Below, one piece after another: positions 28,404 to 37,749 of a DNA stretch of 64,000 bases. Source of the stretch: Flavobacteriaceae bacterium (GTDB lineage Bacteria > Bacteroidota > Bacteroidia > Flavobacteriales > Flavobacteriaceae); NCBI GenBank assembly GCA_013373105.1, contig JABXIJ010000015.1, forward strand, positions 1 through 64,000, given 5' to 3'. The notes under the pieces were generated by a model, which worked only from the letters and a program-made list of their open reading frames with translations, was not told the origin of the DNA and did no database searches. Every line of letters starts with the position of its first letter. Positions within the stretch are counted from its first letter, which is position 1. Made by a program: the position numbers and the translations under genes.

Positions 28404-30844
28404 TAAATTGAATTCAGTGTTTTAATCTGTAAATCAGTTAATGTGTTAGCATCACTTTTATAAAAAATTGTTTTGCTTTCGTTTGGCAGTAAATCAAAAA
28501 AGTTTTCGGAAAAATGGCCTTTAGTTTTTGTATATAAAAAAACATCTTTTTGTAAGACATTACTTTTTAGTGATATAATAAAACCATTGTTGGTTTTAGA
28601 AATTTGTTGATTGATGGTACCCTTTGGTAGTTTTAAATTTTTAGGCTTTTCAAAAAAGTAATTCGATTCTGCTTTCCCAAAAACACTAACCAATACACAA
28701 CTAGTTTTATCAATAGTAGTATTAGGAATGTTATATACTTGTTTACTAGAATTTGGTTCAATGCTTAACACCTTTGTACTCGACCAGATTTCTTTACCGT
28801 AAAAATCAATTATTTTTAATGTTAAGGTGTCTTGTATGCTATTAAAATTATCATTTACAATATAAACACCATATTTTTGTTGTTTCTCTTCTATAGAAAT
28901 TAATGTGTTTTTATAGGCATTTTTAACTTTATAATGTAACGCTTTCCAATTTCCAAAATAATCTAAAGAAGACCAAGAAATTGCTGGCCAACAATCGTTC
29001 AATTGCCAATATAAAGTTCCCATATTGTAGGGTTTTGTTCTTCTTTGGGCTTCAATTCCCATAACAATTCCTTTCGCTTGTAATAACTGACTTACATACA
29101 CATAATCTTCATTCTTAGTTGGTATTTTATAGTCACGTTTCATGTATTCGTTTATGAGTTGAAAACCTCTAGCATGTTTTTGGTGTGATTTTATGGCGTC
29201 TGTTTGCAGATCTATACTATCTTTTTGATTGATGTAATTAATCACTTCAAAACTTGGAAATGCCTGAAAACCAAACTCACTCATAAATCTAGGAACATTA
29301 TTTTGTAAATGCTCAAAAGGATAGGCATCATGCCAAATCCACCAATCATGTGCATCGCCTTCGGTTTTGTATTTTTTATTTCCACGACCAAATTTTGGAG
29401 ATGTTTTCCAATAAGAAGTTTGAGAATATTTTTTTACAACATTGGGTAAAATGCTATCAAAAACAGCAAGGTAATCGTTCCAAATGTCTTGTTTTTCTTT
29501 TTTAGTTCTGTTCGCTTGCCAGCCCCAACGTTTCCAACCTTCTGAGTTTTCGTTATTTCCACACCATAAAGCTATGGATGCATGATTTCGTAATCGTTTA
29601 ACCTGCTGTTCTGCTTCAATTTTAATATTGTTTAAAAATGCATTTTCTCCAGGATACATGGCACAAGCAAACATAAAATCTTGCCAAACTAGAATTCCTT
29701 TTTCATCACACAAATTATAGAAAATATCATTTTCATAAATTCCACCTCCCCAAACACGCAACATATTCATGTTGGCATCAACAGCATCATTTACGATTTT
29801 TTCATAATGTGCATTGGTTACCTTATTCTGAAAGCTATTTTGCGGAATATAGTTGGCACCTTTCATGTAAACAGATTTACCATTTAGTTGAAAGTAAAAC
29901 GACTCCCCAATACTATCTTTTTTTGTAATTAAGTTGATGGTTCTAATTCCATATTTAGTAGAAATACTATCTACTATTTGTTTGTCTTTTTTTACAACAA
30001 CTTTAATATCATACAAATAGGGCTCTCCTAAGTTGTGAGTCCACCATAATTTTGGATTCGAAATTTGAATAGGAATAATTGCATTTTTACTTTCGGAATA
30101 CCATTTAGAATTAACAAATACTTCATAGCTCAGTGCTTCATCTGTTATTTTATCTGCATTTATTGTAAGTTCTAATTCAGCCTTAGTTTCAGTGATTTTA
30201 CTATTTTTTATGTAAACATTGTTAATTTTAAAATCGTTCCAAGCTTTAATAAAAACATCTTTCCAAATTCCTGATGTGTTAAGTTTTGGACCCCAATCCC
30301 AACCATACTGAAATTGCGCTTTTCTAGTATAAACACGTTTTCCTTCTGGAAGTTGGTATGGATTTTTAGTTTCTTTATTCGTTTCAATAGCATCTGTATT
30401 TCTAAAAACGATTCTCAATTCATTTTCATTTTTAACAAACTTTTTAATATTAAATGTCCACTTTCTAAATGCATTATCTGTTTTACCTAAAAGTGAATCA
30501 TTTAAAAATATTGTAGTATAAGTATCTAAACCTTCGAACTCTAATGCAATATTTTTTTTGGCTAATACTTTTTTAGATAGTTTAAAATTGGTTTTGTAAA
30601 TCCAGTCTTTTTTAGAAACCCACTGCACACTATCTTCATTGGTTTTTATAAATGGATCTTTAATGATTTGATTAGAAATTAAGTCTGAGTATATGTTTCC
30701 TGGAACTTTTGCTTGCTGCCAGTTAAGCGTATCTTGTCCTTTAAACTCCCAATTATCATGGAGTTTTATTGCTATAGGAATGTCATTTTTATGTTGACAG
30801 TTCCACAACAAAAACAAAAAAGCGAAAAGATAAAGATTACGCAC
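28400..30844 (-). CDS. Glycoside hydrolase family 2 beta-mannosidase (lipoprotein)
   Basis: The protein has a lipoprotein-type signal (LFLLWNCQHK), an N-terminal sugar-binding/jelly-roll domain (HDNWEFKGQDTLNWQQAKVPGNIYSDL), then the TIM barrel with the acid/base motif WCGNNENSEGW and the nucleophile motif FMSEFGFQAFPS. The 814-residue length and the GNIYSDL start match beta-mannosidases, which cleave the Man-beta-1,4-GlcNAc core of N-glycans. It is the third gene of the GH20-cutC-GH2 operon and overlaps cutC by 8 nt. The specificity within GH2 is inferred from resemblance. Confidence 0.88.
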   Translation of the reverse strand: MRNLYLFAFLFLLWNCQHKNDIPIAIKLHDNWEFKGQDTLNWQQAKVPGNIYSDLISNQIIKDPFIKTNEDSVQWVSKKDWIYKTNFKLSKKVLAKKNIALEFEGLDTYTTIFLNDSLLGKTDNAFRKWTFNIKKFVKNENELRIVFRNTDAIETNKETKNPYQLPEGKRVYTRKAQFQYGWDWGPKLNTSGIWKDVFIKAWNDFKINNVYIKNSKITETKAELELTINADKITDEALSYEVFVNSKWYSESKNAIIPIQISNPKLWWTHNLGEPYLYDIKVVVKKDKQIVDSISTKYGIRTINLITKKDSIGESFYFQLNGKSVYMKGANYIPQNSFQNKVTNAHYEKIVNDAVDANMNMLRVWGGGIYENDIFYNLCDEKGILVWQDFMFACAMYPGENAFLNNIKIEAEQQVKRLRNHASIALWCGNNENSEGWKRWGWQANRTKKEKQDIWNDYLAVFDSILPNVVKKYSQTSYWKTSPKFGRGNKKYKTEGDAHDWWIWHDAYPFEHLQNNVPRFMSEFGFQAFPSFEVINYINQKDSIDLQTDAIKSHQKHARGFQLINEYMKRDYKIPTKNEDYVYVSQLLQAKGIVMGIEAQRRTKPYNMGTLYWQLNDCWPAISWSSLDYFGNWKALHYKVKNAYKNTLISIEEKQQKYGVYIVNDNFNSIQDTLTLKIIDFYGKEIWSSTKVLSIEPNSSKQVYNIPNTTIDKTSCVLVSVFGKAESNYFFEKPKNLKLPKGTINQQISKTNNGFIISLKSNVLQKDVFLYTKTKGHFSENFFDLLPNESKTIFYKSDANTLTDLQIKTLNSIY

Positions 30845-31538
30845 TTTTAATGATTTTAAGAAGTTGTTTTATAGTCTCACAATCAGAGATTGTTTGCATG
30901 GTTTTATCAAAGTAAACAGATGAAGATTTAATAACTTTTGAGGCTGAGGTATGAACTTCTGAAAATCCTGCTTTTTTAAACGCTAGAATATTGTCTGTAT
31001 TTATTCCACTTCCTGGAAGAATACCAATTTTACCATTTGCTATATTGTTTAGACTTTTTAGAGTTTCTATACCATCAATCGCTTTATTTTTTAATCCAGA
31101 AGTTAATACCCTATCAATGCCTAAGTCAATTAACTGTAAAAGTGTTTCTTCAGGGTTCTGTACACAATCAAAGGCTCTATGAAAAGTAAGGGATAGGGGT
31201 TTTGAAAGCTCAACTAATTCCTTTGTTCTTTCAATATCTAAGGTATTATTTTTATTTAAAATTCCTGAAACAATTCCTTTAAAACCTAATTTTTTACATA
31301 AGGTAATATCGCTTTTCATTTGTTGAAACTCATTATCTGTATAGCAAAAATTACCACTTCTAGGTCTAATTAAAACATGCACAGGAATGGTAATTTCTTT
31401 TGAAATTTGATGTAACAAACCATAAGAAGGTGTTAGTCCACCAACAGATAATGCTGAACATAATTCAATTCTGTCAGCATTTGCTTTTTGAGCATTTATA
31501 GCAGATTGATAGGAATTTGCACAGATTTCTAAAAGCAT
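30837..31538 (-). CDS. cutC: CutC family TIM-barrel protein
   Basis: MLLEICANSYQSAINAQKANADRIELCSALSVGGLTPSYGLL, LTFHRAFD, DRVLTSG and LPGSGIN are CutC signatures. The family was named for copper homeostasis, but the evidence for direct copper handling is weak. I use ATG 31538, one base after the GH20 stop, rather than the TTG at 31547. It is sandwiched between GH20 and GH2 genes with an 8-nt overlap to the latter. No signal peptide is present, so it is cytosolic unlike its neighbours. Confidence 0.9.
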   Translation of the reverse strand: MLLEICANSYQSAINAQKANADRIELCSALSVGGLTPSYGLLHQISKEITIPVHVLIRPRSGNFCYTDNEFQQMKSDITLCKKLGFKGIVSGILNKNNTLDIERTKELVELSKPLSLTFHRAFDCVQNPEETLLQLIDLGIDRVLTSGLKNKAIDGIETLKSLNNIANGKIGILPGSGINTDNILAFKKAGFSEVHTSASKVIKSSSVYFDKTMQTISDCETIKQLLKIIKSA

Positions 31539-31539
31539 A

Positions 31540-33792
31540 TTATTCAATAATTATTTCATCTATAAACGTCCAAGCCTTATAACCAGCACCCTGTCTGCCT
31601 TCAGGAATTTTACCATAATTAGGAATGGTAATTTTTAATGAATTGACCTTTTCCTCATCGAACTTTTGAGAAAAGTTAACCAACAGCTCACCATAATTTT
31701 CAATATTAAAATTCATGCTTTTTTCATCATTAAATTGAATTGCAATTTTTTGAGGAGCATAAATCCATTGTCCATTTCCATTATGGAACCTAGTGTTAAT
31801 TTTTTGTATTGAAATTGGTTTTTCAAATTGTATGGTTATTTCTACATCATCACCAGAAAAACCCAACCATTCTACATCTCCATAACGTTTATTATTGCCA
31901 GAAATTCCATTAATTAAAGCTTGCTTTCCACCAGCATTGTAGCTCTTATGAGGTGTTACATTTAATGATATATTGGCGCCAACTGCTTTGTGTATGGTAA
32001 TGGATTCCGTAAACATTCTTCCAAGTTTTTGTTGATTTTCATCAAAAACTGCGGCATTTATTGTCGCTGAATTTGTTATTTCAATAGGAGATTTGTATTC
32101 AATATTCATATTTTCATCTGTTAAAGAGTAAAATATTGTATTGTTGGTTGTAGTGGTTAATTCATAAAAAAGTTTACCATTTTTATTGATTAATTTACCT
32201 TTAATATAATAGATATGATTGGCATAATTAACTTCTTTTTCATCTAAATATTTGTTGAAATAAACGAGTCTTTCTACAAAGTCTTTATAATTTTTTTGCG
32301 TTTTCTTAGTCCACACAACTTCACTTAAAGCAGCTGCTCTAGGTAAAATCATATATTCAATTTGTTCAGGAGTTGTTATGTATTCTGTCCAAACATTTCC
32401 CTGAGCGCCTAATACATATTTACTTTCTTCATTGTTTAATTCAGAAGGAATAGGCTCAAAATTGTACACTTTTTCAAGTGGTAAATAACCCCCAATTGCT
32501 AGAGGTTCATTTTCATCATCAGATTGATAATGATCAAAATAACAATGAGAACCTGGAGTTAAAATTACATCATGATGTTCTTTAGCAGCTTCAACAGCTC
32601 CATTTGTACCACGCCAAGACATCACTGTAGCATTTGGTGCTAAACCACCTTCTAAAATTTCATCCCAACCAATTATTTGTTTGCCTTTAGAATTGATGTA
32701 TTTTTCCATTCTTGTGATGAAATAACTCTGTAACTCATGCTCGTCTTTTAGGCCTTCCTTTTTTATGAGTTGTTGACAATGAGTACAATTTTTCCATCTG
32801 GTTTTTGGGGCTTCATCTCCACCGATATGAATGTATTTACCAGGGAATAAGTTTACCACTTCATCTATAACATTTTCTAGGAACGTAAAAGTGATTTCTT
32901 TAGGGCAGTATATATCTTCGAAAACGCCCCATTTTGTAGCTACCTCAATTTGATTTCCTGTACAACCCAATTCTGGATAAGCAGCAATGGCAGCTTGAGA
33001 ATGGCCAGGCATTTCTATTTCTGGGATTACAGTAATTTGTCGATCTGAAGCATAAGCAACAATTTCTTTAATATCTTCTTGAGTGTAAAATCCACCATAT
33101 TTTTTACCATCAAATTTGTGAGGTTGATCTGAATAATGACCAATTAAAGTTTCGTTTCTAAATGCAGCTATTTCTTGAAGTTTTGGATATTGTTTAATTT
33201 CAATTCGCCAACCTTGATCTTCTGTTAAATGCCAATGAAACGTATTCATTTTTAACATTGCCATCAAGTCTAAGTACTTTTTTATAAAATCAACAGAGAA
33301 AAAATGACGTGCTACATCTAAATGCATACCTCTATAGCTAAACCTAGGAGCATCATTTACAGATATACAATTTATAGCTATGGCTGATTTATTTGTTGCA
33401 TATGGCATTAATTGTAACAAAGATTGTATCGCATAAAAAGCACCTTTTTGTGTTTTAGATTTTATGAGGATTTTATCTTCATTAATGGTTAAATTGTATG
33501 CCTCGTCGTTTTGAAGAGAAGTGTCTAATTGAAACTGAATATCTGCTTCATCACTTGTATTAATTTCAATATCAAATTTTTCAGAAACGTAATTTTTAAA
33601 GTAGTTGACAATTGGTTCCAATTTTTTTACTGCAGAAATTGTTGTGCTTTTACTTAATATAAAAGTTCCTTCACCAAGTACAACTTTATTTGGTTTAGGA
33701 ATTATATTAGCTGGTACTGGTTTGCTAACTTCTGTACAATTATTAAAACAGAATAGAATTACTAAAAGTATGCTATAAATTTGACCTTTCAT
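31540..33792 (-). CDS. GH20 beta-N-acetylhexosaminidase (lipoprotein)
   Basis: A signal peptide ends near a lipobox-like FNNC. An N-terminal GH20b-type domain (PKPNKVVLGEGTFILSK) precedes the catalytic barrel, which contains YRGMHLDVARHFFSVDFIKKYLD and the catalytic Asp-Glu pair in HIGGDEAPKTRW. The C-terminal 130 residues look like a discoidin-type carbohydrate-binding domain (AGGKQALINGISG). The protein should remove terminal beta-linked GlcNAc. It leads the GH20-cutC-GH2 operon and is divergent from GH92 across a 39-nt gap. Confidence 0.93.
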   Translation of the reverse strand: MKGQIYSILLVILFCFNNCTEVSKPVPANIIPKPNKVVLGEGTFILSKSTTISAVKKLEPIVNYFKNYVSEKFDIEINTSDEADIQFQLDTSLQNDEAYNLTINEDKILIKSKTQKGAFYAIQSLLQLMPYATNKSAIAINCISVNDAPRFSYRGMHLDVARHFFSVDFIKKYLDLMAMLKMNTFHWHLTEDQGWRIEIKQYPKLQEIAAFRNETLIGHYSDQPHKFDGKKYGGFYTQEDIKEIVAYASDRQITVIPEIEMPGHSQAAIAAYPELGCTGNQIEVATKWGVFEDIYCPKEITFTFLENVIDEVVNLFPGKYIHIGGDEAPKTRWKNCTHCQQLIKKEGLKDEHELQSYFITRMEKYINSKGKQIIGWDEILEGGLAPNATVMSWRGTNGAVEAAKEHHDVILTPGSHCYFDHYQSDDENEPLAIGGYLPLEKVYNFEPIPSELNNEESKYVLGAQGNVWTEYITTPEQIEYMILPRAAALSEVVWTKKTQKNYKDFVERLVYFNKYLDEKEVNYANHIYYIKGKLINKNGKLFYELTTTTNNTIFYSLTDENMNIEYKSPIEITNSATINAAVFDENQQKLGRMFTESITIHKAVGANISLNVTPHKSYNAGGKQALINGISGNNKRYGDVEWLGFSGDDVEITIQFEKPISIQKINTRFHNGNGQWIYAPQKIAIQFNDEKSMNFNIENYGELLVNFSQKFDEEKVNSLKITIPNYGKIPEGRQGAGYKAWTFIDEIIIE

Positions 33793-33831
33793 TTTTTGTA
33801 TCTTGTGAGCATAAATGTAAGATGTATTTTA

Positions 33832-36744
33832 ATGAAATATAAATTTTTATATGGTTTTATTGCCATATTCATGTTTCTTTCCTGTCAACCAAAAACAGAA
33901 GTTTCTCCAGCAATAAAAGATAAATCCTTAGTTTCTTATGTAAATCCATTTATAGGAACAGGTGGCCATGGACACACATACCCTGGAGCAACTATGCCTT
34001 TTGGGATGATGCAGTTGAGTCCAGATACGCGTCTTGAAGGTTGGGATGGTTGTTCTGGTTATCATTACTCTGATGATGAAATTTTTGGTTTTTCACATAC
34101 ACATTTAAGTGGTACAGGTGTATCTGATTATGGAGATATTTTGTTAATGCCAACCAATAAACCCATTTTTAATAATGGTGCAGATGGAAAAGAAGGTTAC
34201 AAATCTAAATTTTCTCATGACAACGAAATTGCAGAACCTGGTTATTATAAAGTGCATTTAGATGATACCAATATTGATGTAGAGTTGACTGTTTCTAAAC
34301 GAAGTGGAATAAATAAATATCAATTTTCGAATGCGAAAGAAGCTTTTGTAGTATTAGATTTAGCACATAGAGATAAAGTTCTAGATCATAAAATAGAACA
34401 AATGTCTCCAAAAATTATTCAAGGTTACAGACATTCTGAAGCTTGGGCTACCAATCAAAAATTGTTTTATTATATCGAATTTTCTCATGAGTTTACTGTA
34501 AAATACCCCAGTAGTAAAAATCCTCAAAAAGCAATTTTGAGTGTTAAAAACCTTAAAGATGAACCTGTAATTGTTAAAATTGGAATCTCTGCTGTTGATG
34601 TTGAAGGTGCTAAGCAAAACTTGGAAGCTGAAATTGGAAACAAAACCTTTGAAATAGTTAAAAATGAGGCACAACAAACTTGGGAAAAGCAGTTAGAAAA
34701 AGTTGTAGTTGAATCTGAAAATACAGATTATAAAACTAATTTTTATACCTCTATGTATCATGCAATGATTGCCCCAAATTTATATCAAGATGTAGATGGC
34801 AGATACAGAGGAATGGATTTAGAAATTCATAAAACGAATGATTTTGACTATTATACTGTATTCTCACTTTGGGACACTTACAGAGCTGCTCATCCACTAT
34901 ACACAATTATTGAACAGGATAGAACCAATGATTTTATCAATACATTTTTAGCTAAATATGATGAAGGTGGCATTATGCCTATTTGGGATTTAGCAGCTTG
35001 TTATACAGGTTGTATGATTGGTTATCATGCTGTTTCTGTAATAGCTGATGCTTATTTAAAAGGAATTCAAAATTACGATACAGAAAAGGCTTTACAAGCC
35101 ATGATACATTCAGCCACAAGAGATAAACTAGGGTTGGAAAGCTATAAGAAATTCGGATTTATTCCTGTGGAAACTGAAAGTGAATCTGTTTCTAAAACCC
35201 TAGAATATGCTTATGATGATTGGACGATAGCTCAAATGGCAAAAGCGATGGGTAAAAATGAAATTTATAAAACCTTTTCAGTAAGAGCACAGTACTATAA
35301 AAACATTTTTGATCCAGAAACACAGTTTATGAGAGGCCGTTTTAGAAATACTTGGTTTGCACCTTTTGATCCTTATGAAGTAAATTTCAATTACACAGAA
35401 GCCAACTCTTGGCAGTATAGTTTTTATGTACCACAAGACATTTCTGGTTTTATGAAATTGTTAGGAGGCAAGAATGCTTTAGAAAAACATCTAGATAAAC
35501 TTTTTGCTGCAAAACAAGAAACTTCAGGACGAAATCAAGCCGATATTACTGGTTTAATAGGGCAATATGCACATGGTAATGAACCCAGTCATCACATGGC
35601 TTATTTGTACAATTTTGTGAATAAACCCCATAAAACACAAGAAAAAGTACATCAAATACTTACTGAATTGTATACCAACTCACCAGATGGAATTTCTGGT
35701 AATGAAGATTGTGGACAAATGAGTGCTTGGTTTGTATTTTCTTCTTTAGGGTTTTACCCTGTTACACCTGCAAGCAACCAATATATTATTGGGTCACCAT
35801 TATTTAACAAAGCCACTATTAACTTAGAAAATGGTAAACAATTTACAGTATCTGCAAACAATTTAAGTGATAAACATATCTATATAGATAGTGCTTATTT
35901 AAATGGTAAAAAGTTAAACAGAACCTTTCTTAATCACAATGAAATTATTAATGGAGGAGAACTGATTTTTAACATGACAGATAAACCCTCAATTTGGGGT
36001 TCTGAAGAAGGTTTTGAGCCAATTACTGATATTAAAGAGCATCAAATTATACCTGCGCCTTTTATTGCAAAAGGTGAAATTGCCTTTAAAGAAAAAACAC
36101 TTGTAGCATTAAAATCTGTAGTTAGTGCATCTGAAATTTATTATTCTTTAGGAGGTGATTTTAAAAAGTATGAAGAAGCATTTGAGATTTCAGATAAAGC
36201 TACTTTACAAGTGTATGCACAAAATGGAAATCAAAAAAGTGCGGTAATTACCACAGAATTTTATAAGATAGACCCTAATATTAAAATTGTTTTAGCATCA
36301 AAATATGCCAATCAATATAATGCTGGAGGAAACAATGCTTTGATTGATGGAATTACAGGTACAGAAGATTTTAGAACAGGAACTTGGCAAGGCTATTGGA
36401 ATGAAGATGTAATTGCTACAGTAGATTTGGGTAAACAAAAAGAAATTTCTTCAGTAGTTGTTAATTTTTTAAGAGATCAACGTAGTTGGATTTTCTTACC
36501 TACTGAGGTTGCAATTTACCATTCAAAAGATGGGAAATCATTTAAAAAATTAAAAGATTGGAAGGCTCCAAAACCATTCAATACAGATGAAGTTAAAATT
36601 GTTCCCATAGAAATTCAAAAAAAGTTAAACACTAGATTTATTAAAGTCGTTGCCAAAAAACTAGGTAAACTTCCAGAATGGCATTTAGGATATCCTCATG
36701 ATGGAAGATCTTGGATTTTTGTAGACGAAATTCAAATAAAATAA
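33832..36744 (+). CDS. GH92 family alpha-mannosidase (lipoprotein)
   Basis: I begin at ATG 33832, giving a clear lipoprotein signal (FIAIFMFLSCQPK). GH92 landmarks appear in order: YVNPFIGTGGHGHTYPGATMPFGMMQLSPDTR, FSLWDTYRAAHPL, YDDWTIAQMAKAMG, the acid region GNEPSHHMAYLYNF and GNEDCGQMSAWFVFSSLGFYPV. A C-terminal F5/8-type domain (AGGNNALIDGITG) resembles the one on the neighbouring GH20. GH92 enzymes are calcium-dependent inverting exo-alpha-mannosidases acting mainly on high-mannose N-glycans. The linkage specificity cannot be read from sequence. Confidence 0.94.
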   Translation: MKYKFLYGFIAIFMFLSCQPKTEVSPAIKDKSLVSYVNPFIGTGGHGHTYPGATMPFGMMQLSPDTRLEGWDGCSGYHYSDDEIFGFSHTHLSGTGVSDYGDILLMPTNKPIFNNGADGKEGYKSKFSHDNEIAEPGYYKVHLDDTNIDVELTVSKRSGINKYQFSNAKEAFVVLDLAHRDKVLDHKIEQMSPKIIQGYRHSEAWATNQKLFYYIEFSHEFTVKYPSSKNPQKAILSVKNLKDEPVIVKIGISAVDVEGAKQNLEAEIGNKTFEIVKNEAQQTWEKQLEKVVVESENTDYKTNFYTSMYHAMIAPNLYQDVDGRYRGMDLEIHKTNDFDYYTVFSLWDTYRAAHPLYTIIEQDRTNDFINTFLAKYDEGGIMPIWDLAACYTGCMIGYHAVSVIADAYLKGIQNYDTEKALQAMIHSATRDKLGLESYKKFGFIPVETESESVSKTLEYAYDDWTIAQMAKAMGKNEIYKTFSVRAQYYKNIFDPETQFMRGRFRNTWFAPFDPYEVNFNYTEANSWQYSFYVPQDISGFMKLLGGKNALEKHLDKLFAAKQETSGRNQADITGLIGQYAHGNEPSHHMAYLYNFVNKPHKTQEKVHQILTELYTNSPDGISGNEDCGQMSAWFVFSSLGFYPVTPASNQYIIGSPLFNKATINLENGKQFTVSANNLSDKHIYIDSAYLNGKKLNRTFLNHNEIINGGELIFNMTDKPSIWGSEEGFEPITDIKEHQIIPAPFIAKGEIAFKEKTLVALKSVVSASEIYYSLGGDFKKYEEAFEISDKATLQVYAQNGNQKSAVITTEFYKIDPNIKIVLASKYANQYNAGGNNALIDGITGTEDFRTGTWQGYWNEDVIATVDLGKQKEISSVVVNFLRDQRSWIFLPTEVAIYHSKDGKSFKKLKDWKAPKPFNTDEVKIVPIEIQKKLNTRFIKVVAKKLGKLPEWHLGYPHDGRSWIFVDEIQIK

Positions 36745-36750
36745 CAACAC

Positions 36751-37746
36751 ATGAAACGTAGAAACTTTATAAAAAAAGCATCAGTAACAAGTTTAGGATT
36801 AGTAGCAACATCAACTTTAATAAGTTGTGATACTAATAAAGAAAAAGCAACAGTATTACCAACAAAAAAACCAGTTAGACCTTTGGTAATTGCCACTTGG
36901 AATACGCCTTTAGCTGTTGAAACTGCAGCAAAAGTTTTAGAAAATGGCGGTTCAGCTTTAGATGCTGTTGAACAAGGTTGTAGAATAGAGGAAGCTAACG
37001 AAAAAGGGCAATCTGTAGGAAAAGGAGGTTTACCAGATAGAGATGGAAATGTTACATTAGATGCTTGTATTATGAACGACAAAGGTGATTATGGGGCAGT
37101 TTTAGCAGTAAAAGATATTAAGCACGTAATTTCTGTTGCTAGAAAGGTTATGGAAGAAACTCCTCATGTAATGTTAGCAGGTGATGGAGCTAAACAATTT
37201 GCTATTTCACAAGGATTTGAACCTGAAAATCTATTAACAGAAGCTTCTAAAAAGGCTTGGGAAAAATGGAAGGTGAAATCTGAATATAAGCCGATAATCA
37301 ATATCGAAAATCATGATACTATTGGTATGCTAGCTGTTGATAAAGATGGCAATATTTCAGGAGCTTGTACCACTAGTGGTTTAGCCTATAAAATGGCTGG
37401 TAGAGTAGGAGACTCACCAATTATTGGTGGAGGTCTTTTTGTAGATAATGAAGTAGGAGGAGCTACTGCAACTGGTTTAGGAGAAGAGGTGTTAAAAACA
37501 GTAGGTAGTTTTTTAATAGTAGAATTAATGCGTCAAGGAAAATCGCCACAAGAAGCCTGTGAAGAAGCAATTGCTAGAATTGTAAAGAAACCTGGGAAAG
37601 ATTTTAAAAATTTCCAAGTAGCCTATATTGCTGTTAATAAACAAGGTGAAACTGGTGCATATTCTATTCATGAGCATTTTAGTTATAACCTATTTAAAGA
37701 AGGTGAAAACAAAAACATAAAATCAGATTTTTATAATAAATCATAA
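36751..37746 (+). CDS. N4-(beta-N-acetylglucosaminyl)-L-asparaginase (glycosylasparaginase)
   Basis: A twin-arginine-like signal (KRRNFIKKAS) runs into a lipobox-like TLISC, so export of the folded protein as a lipoprotein is likely. The Ntn-hydrolase precursor has NTPLAVETAAKVLENGGSALDAVEQGCR and the self-cleavage site in NHDTIGMLAVD, where the Thr becomes the N-terminal nucleophile of the beta subunit. GGGLFVDNEVGGATATGLGEE follows. This family cleaves the GlcNAc-Asn bond. It starts 6 nt after GH92, so it belongs to the same operon. Confidence 0.93.
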   Translation: MKRRNFIKKASVTSLGLVATSTLISCDTNKEKATVLPTKKPVRPLVIATWNTPLAVETAAKVLENGGSALDAVEQGCRIEEANEKGQSVGKGGLPDRDGNVTLDACIMNDKGDYGAVLAVKDIKHVISVARKVMEETPHVMLAGDGAKQFAISQGFEPENLLTEASKKAWEKWKVKSEYKPIINIENHDTIGMLAVDKDGNISGACTTSGLAYKMAGRVGDSPIIGGGLFVDNEVGGATATGLGEEVLKTVGSFLIVELMRQGKSPQEACEEAIARIVKKPGKDFKNFQVAYIAVNKQGETGAYSIHEHFSYNLFKEGENKNIKSDFYNKS

Positions 37747-37749
37747 ACT

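Noticed and set aside
36732-37082. 116-residue minus-strand ORF over the glycosylasparaginase start
   Set aside because: It is antisense to the signal peptide and N-terminal domain of a well-supported gene, and it lacks a promoter.
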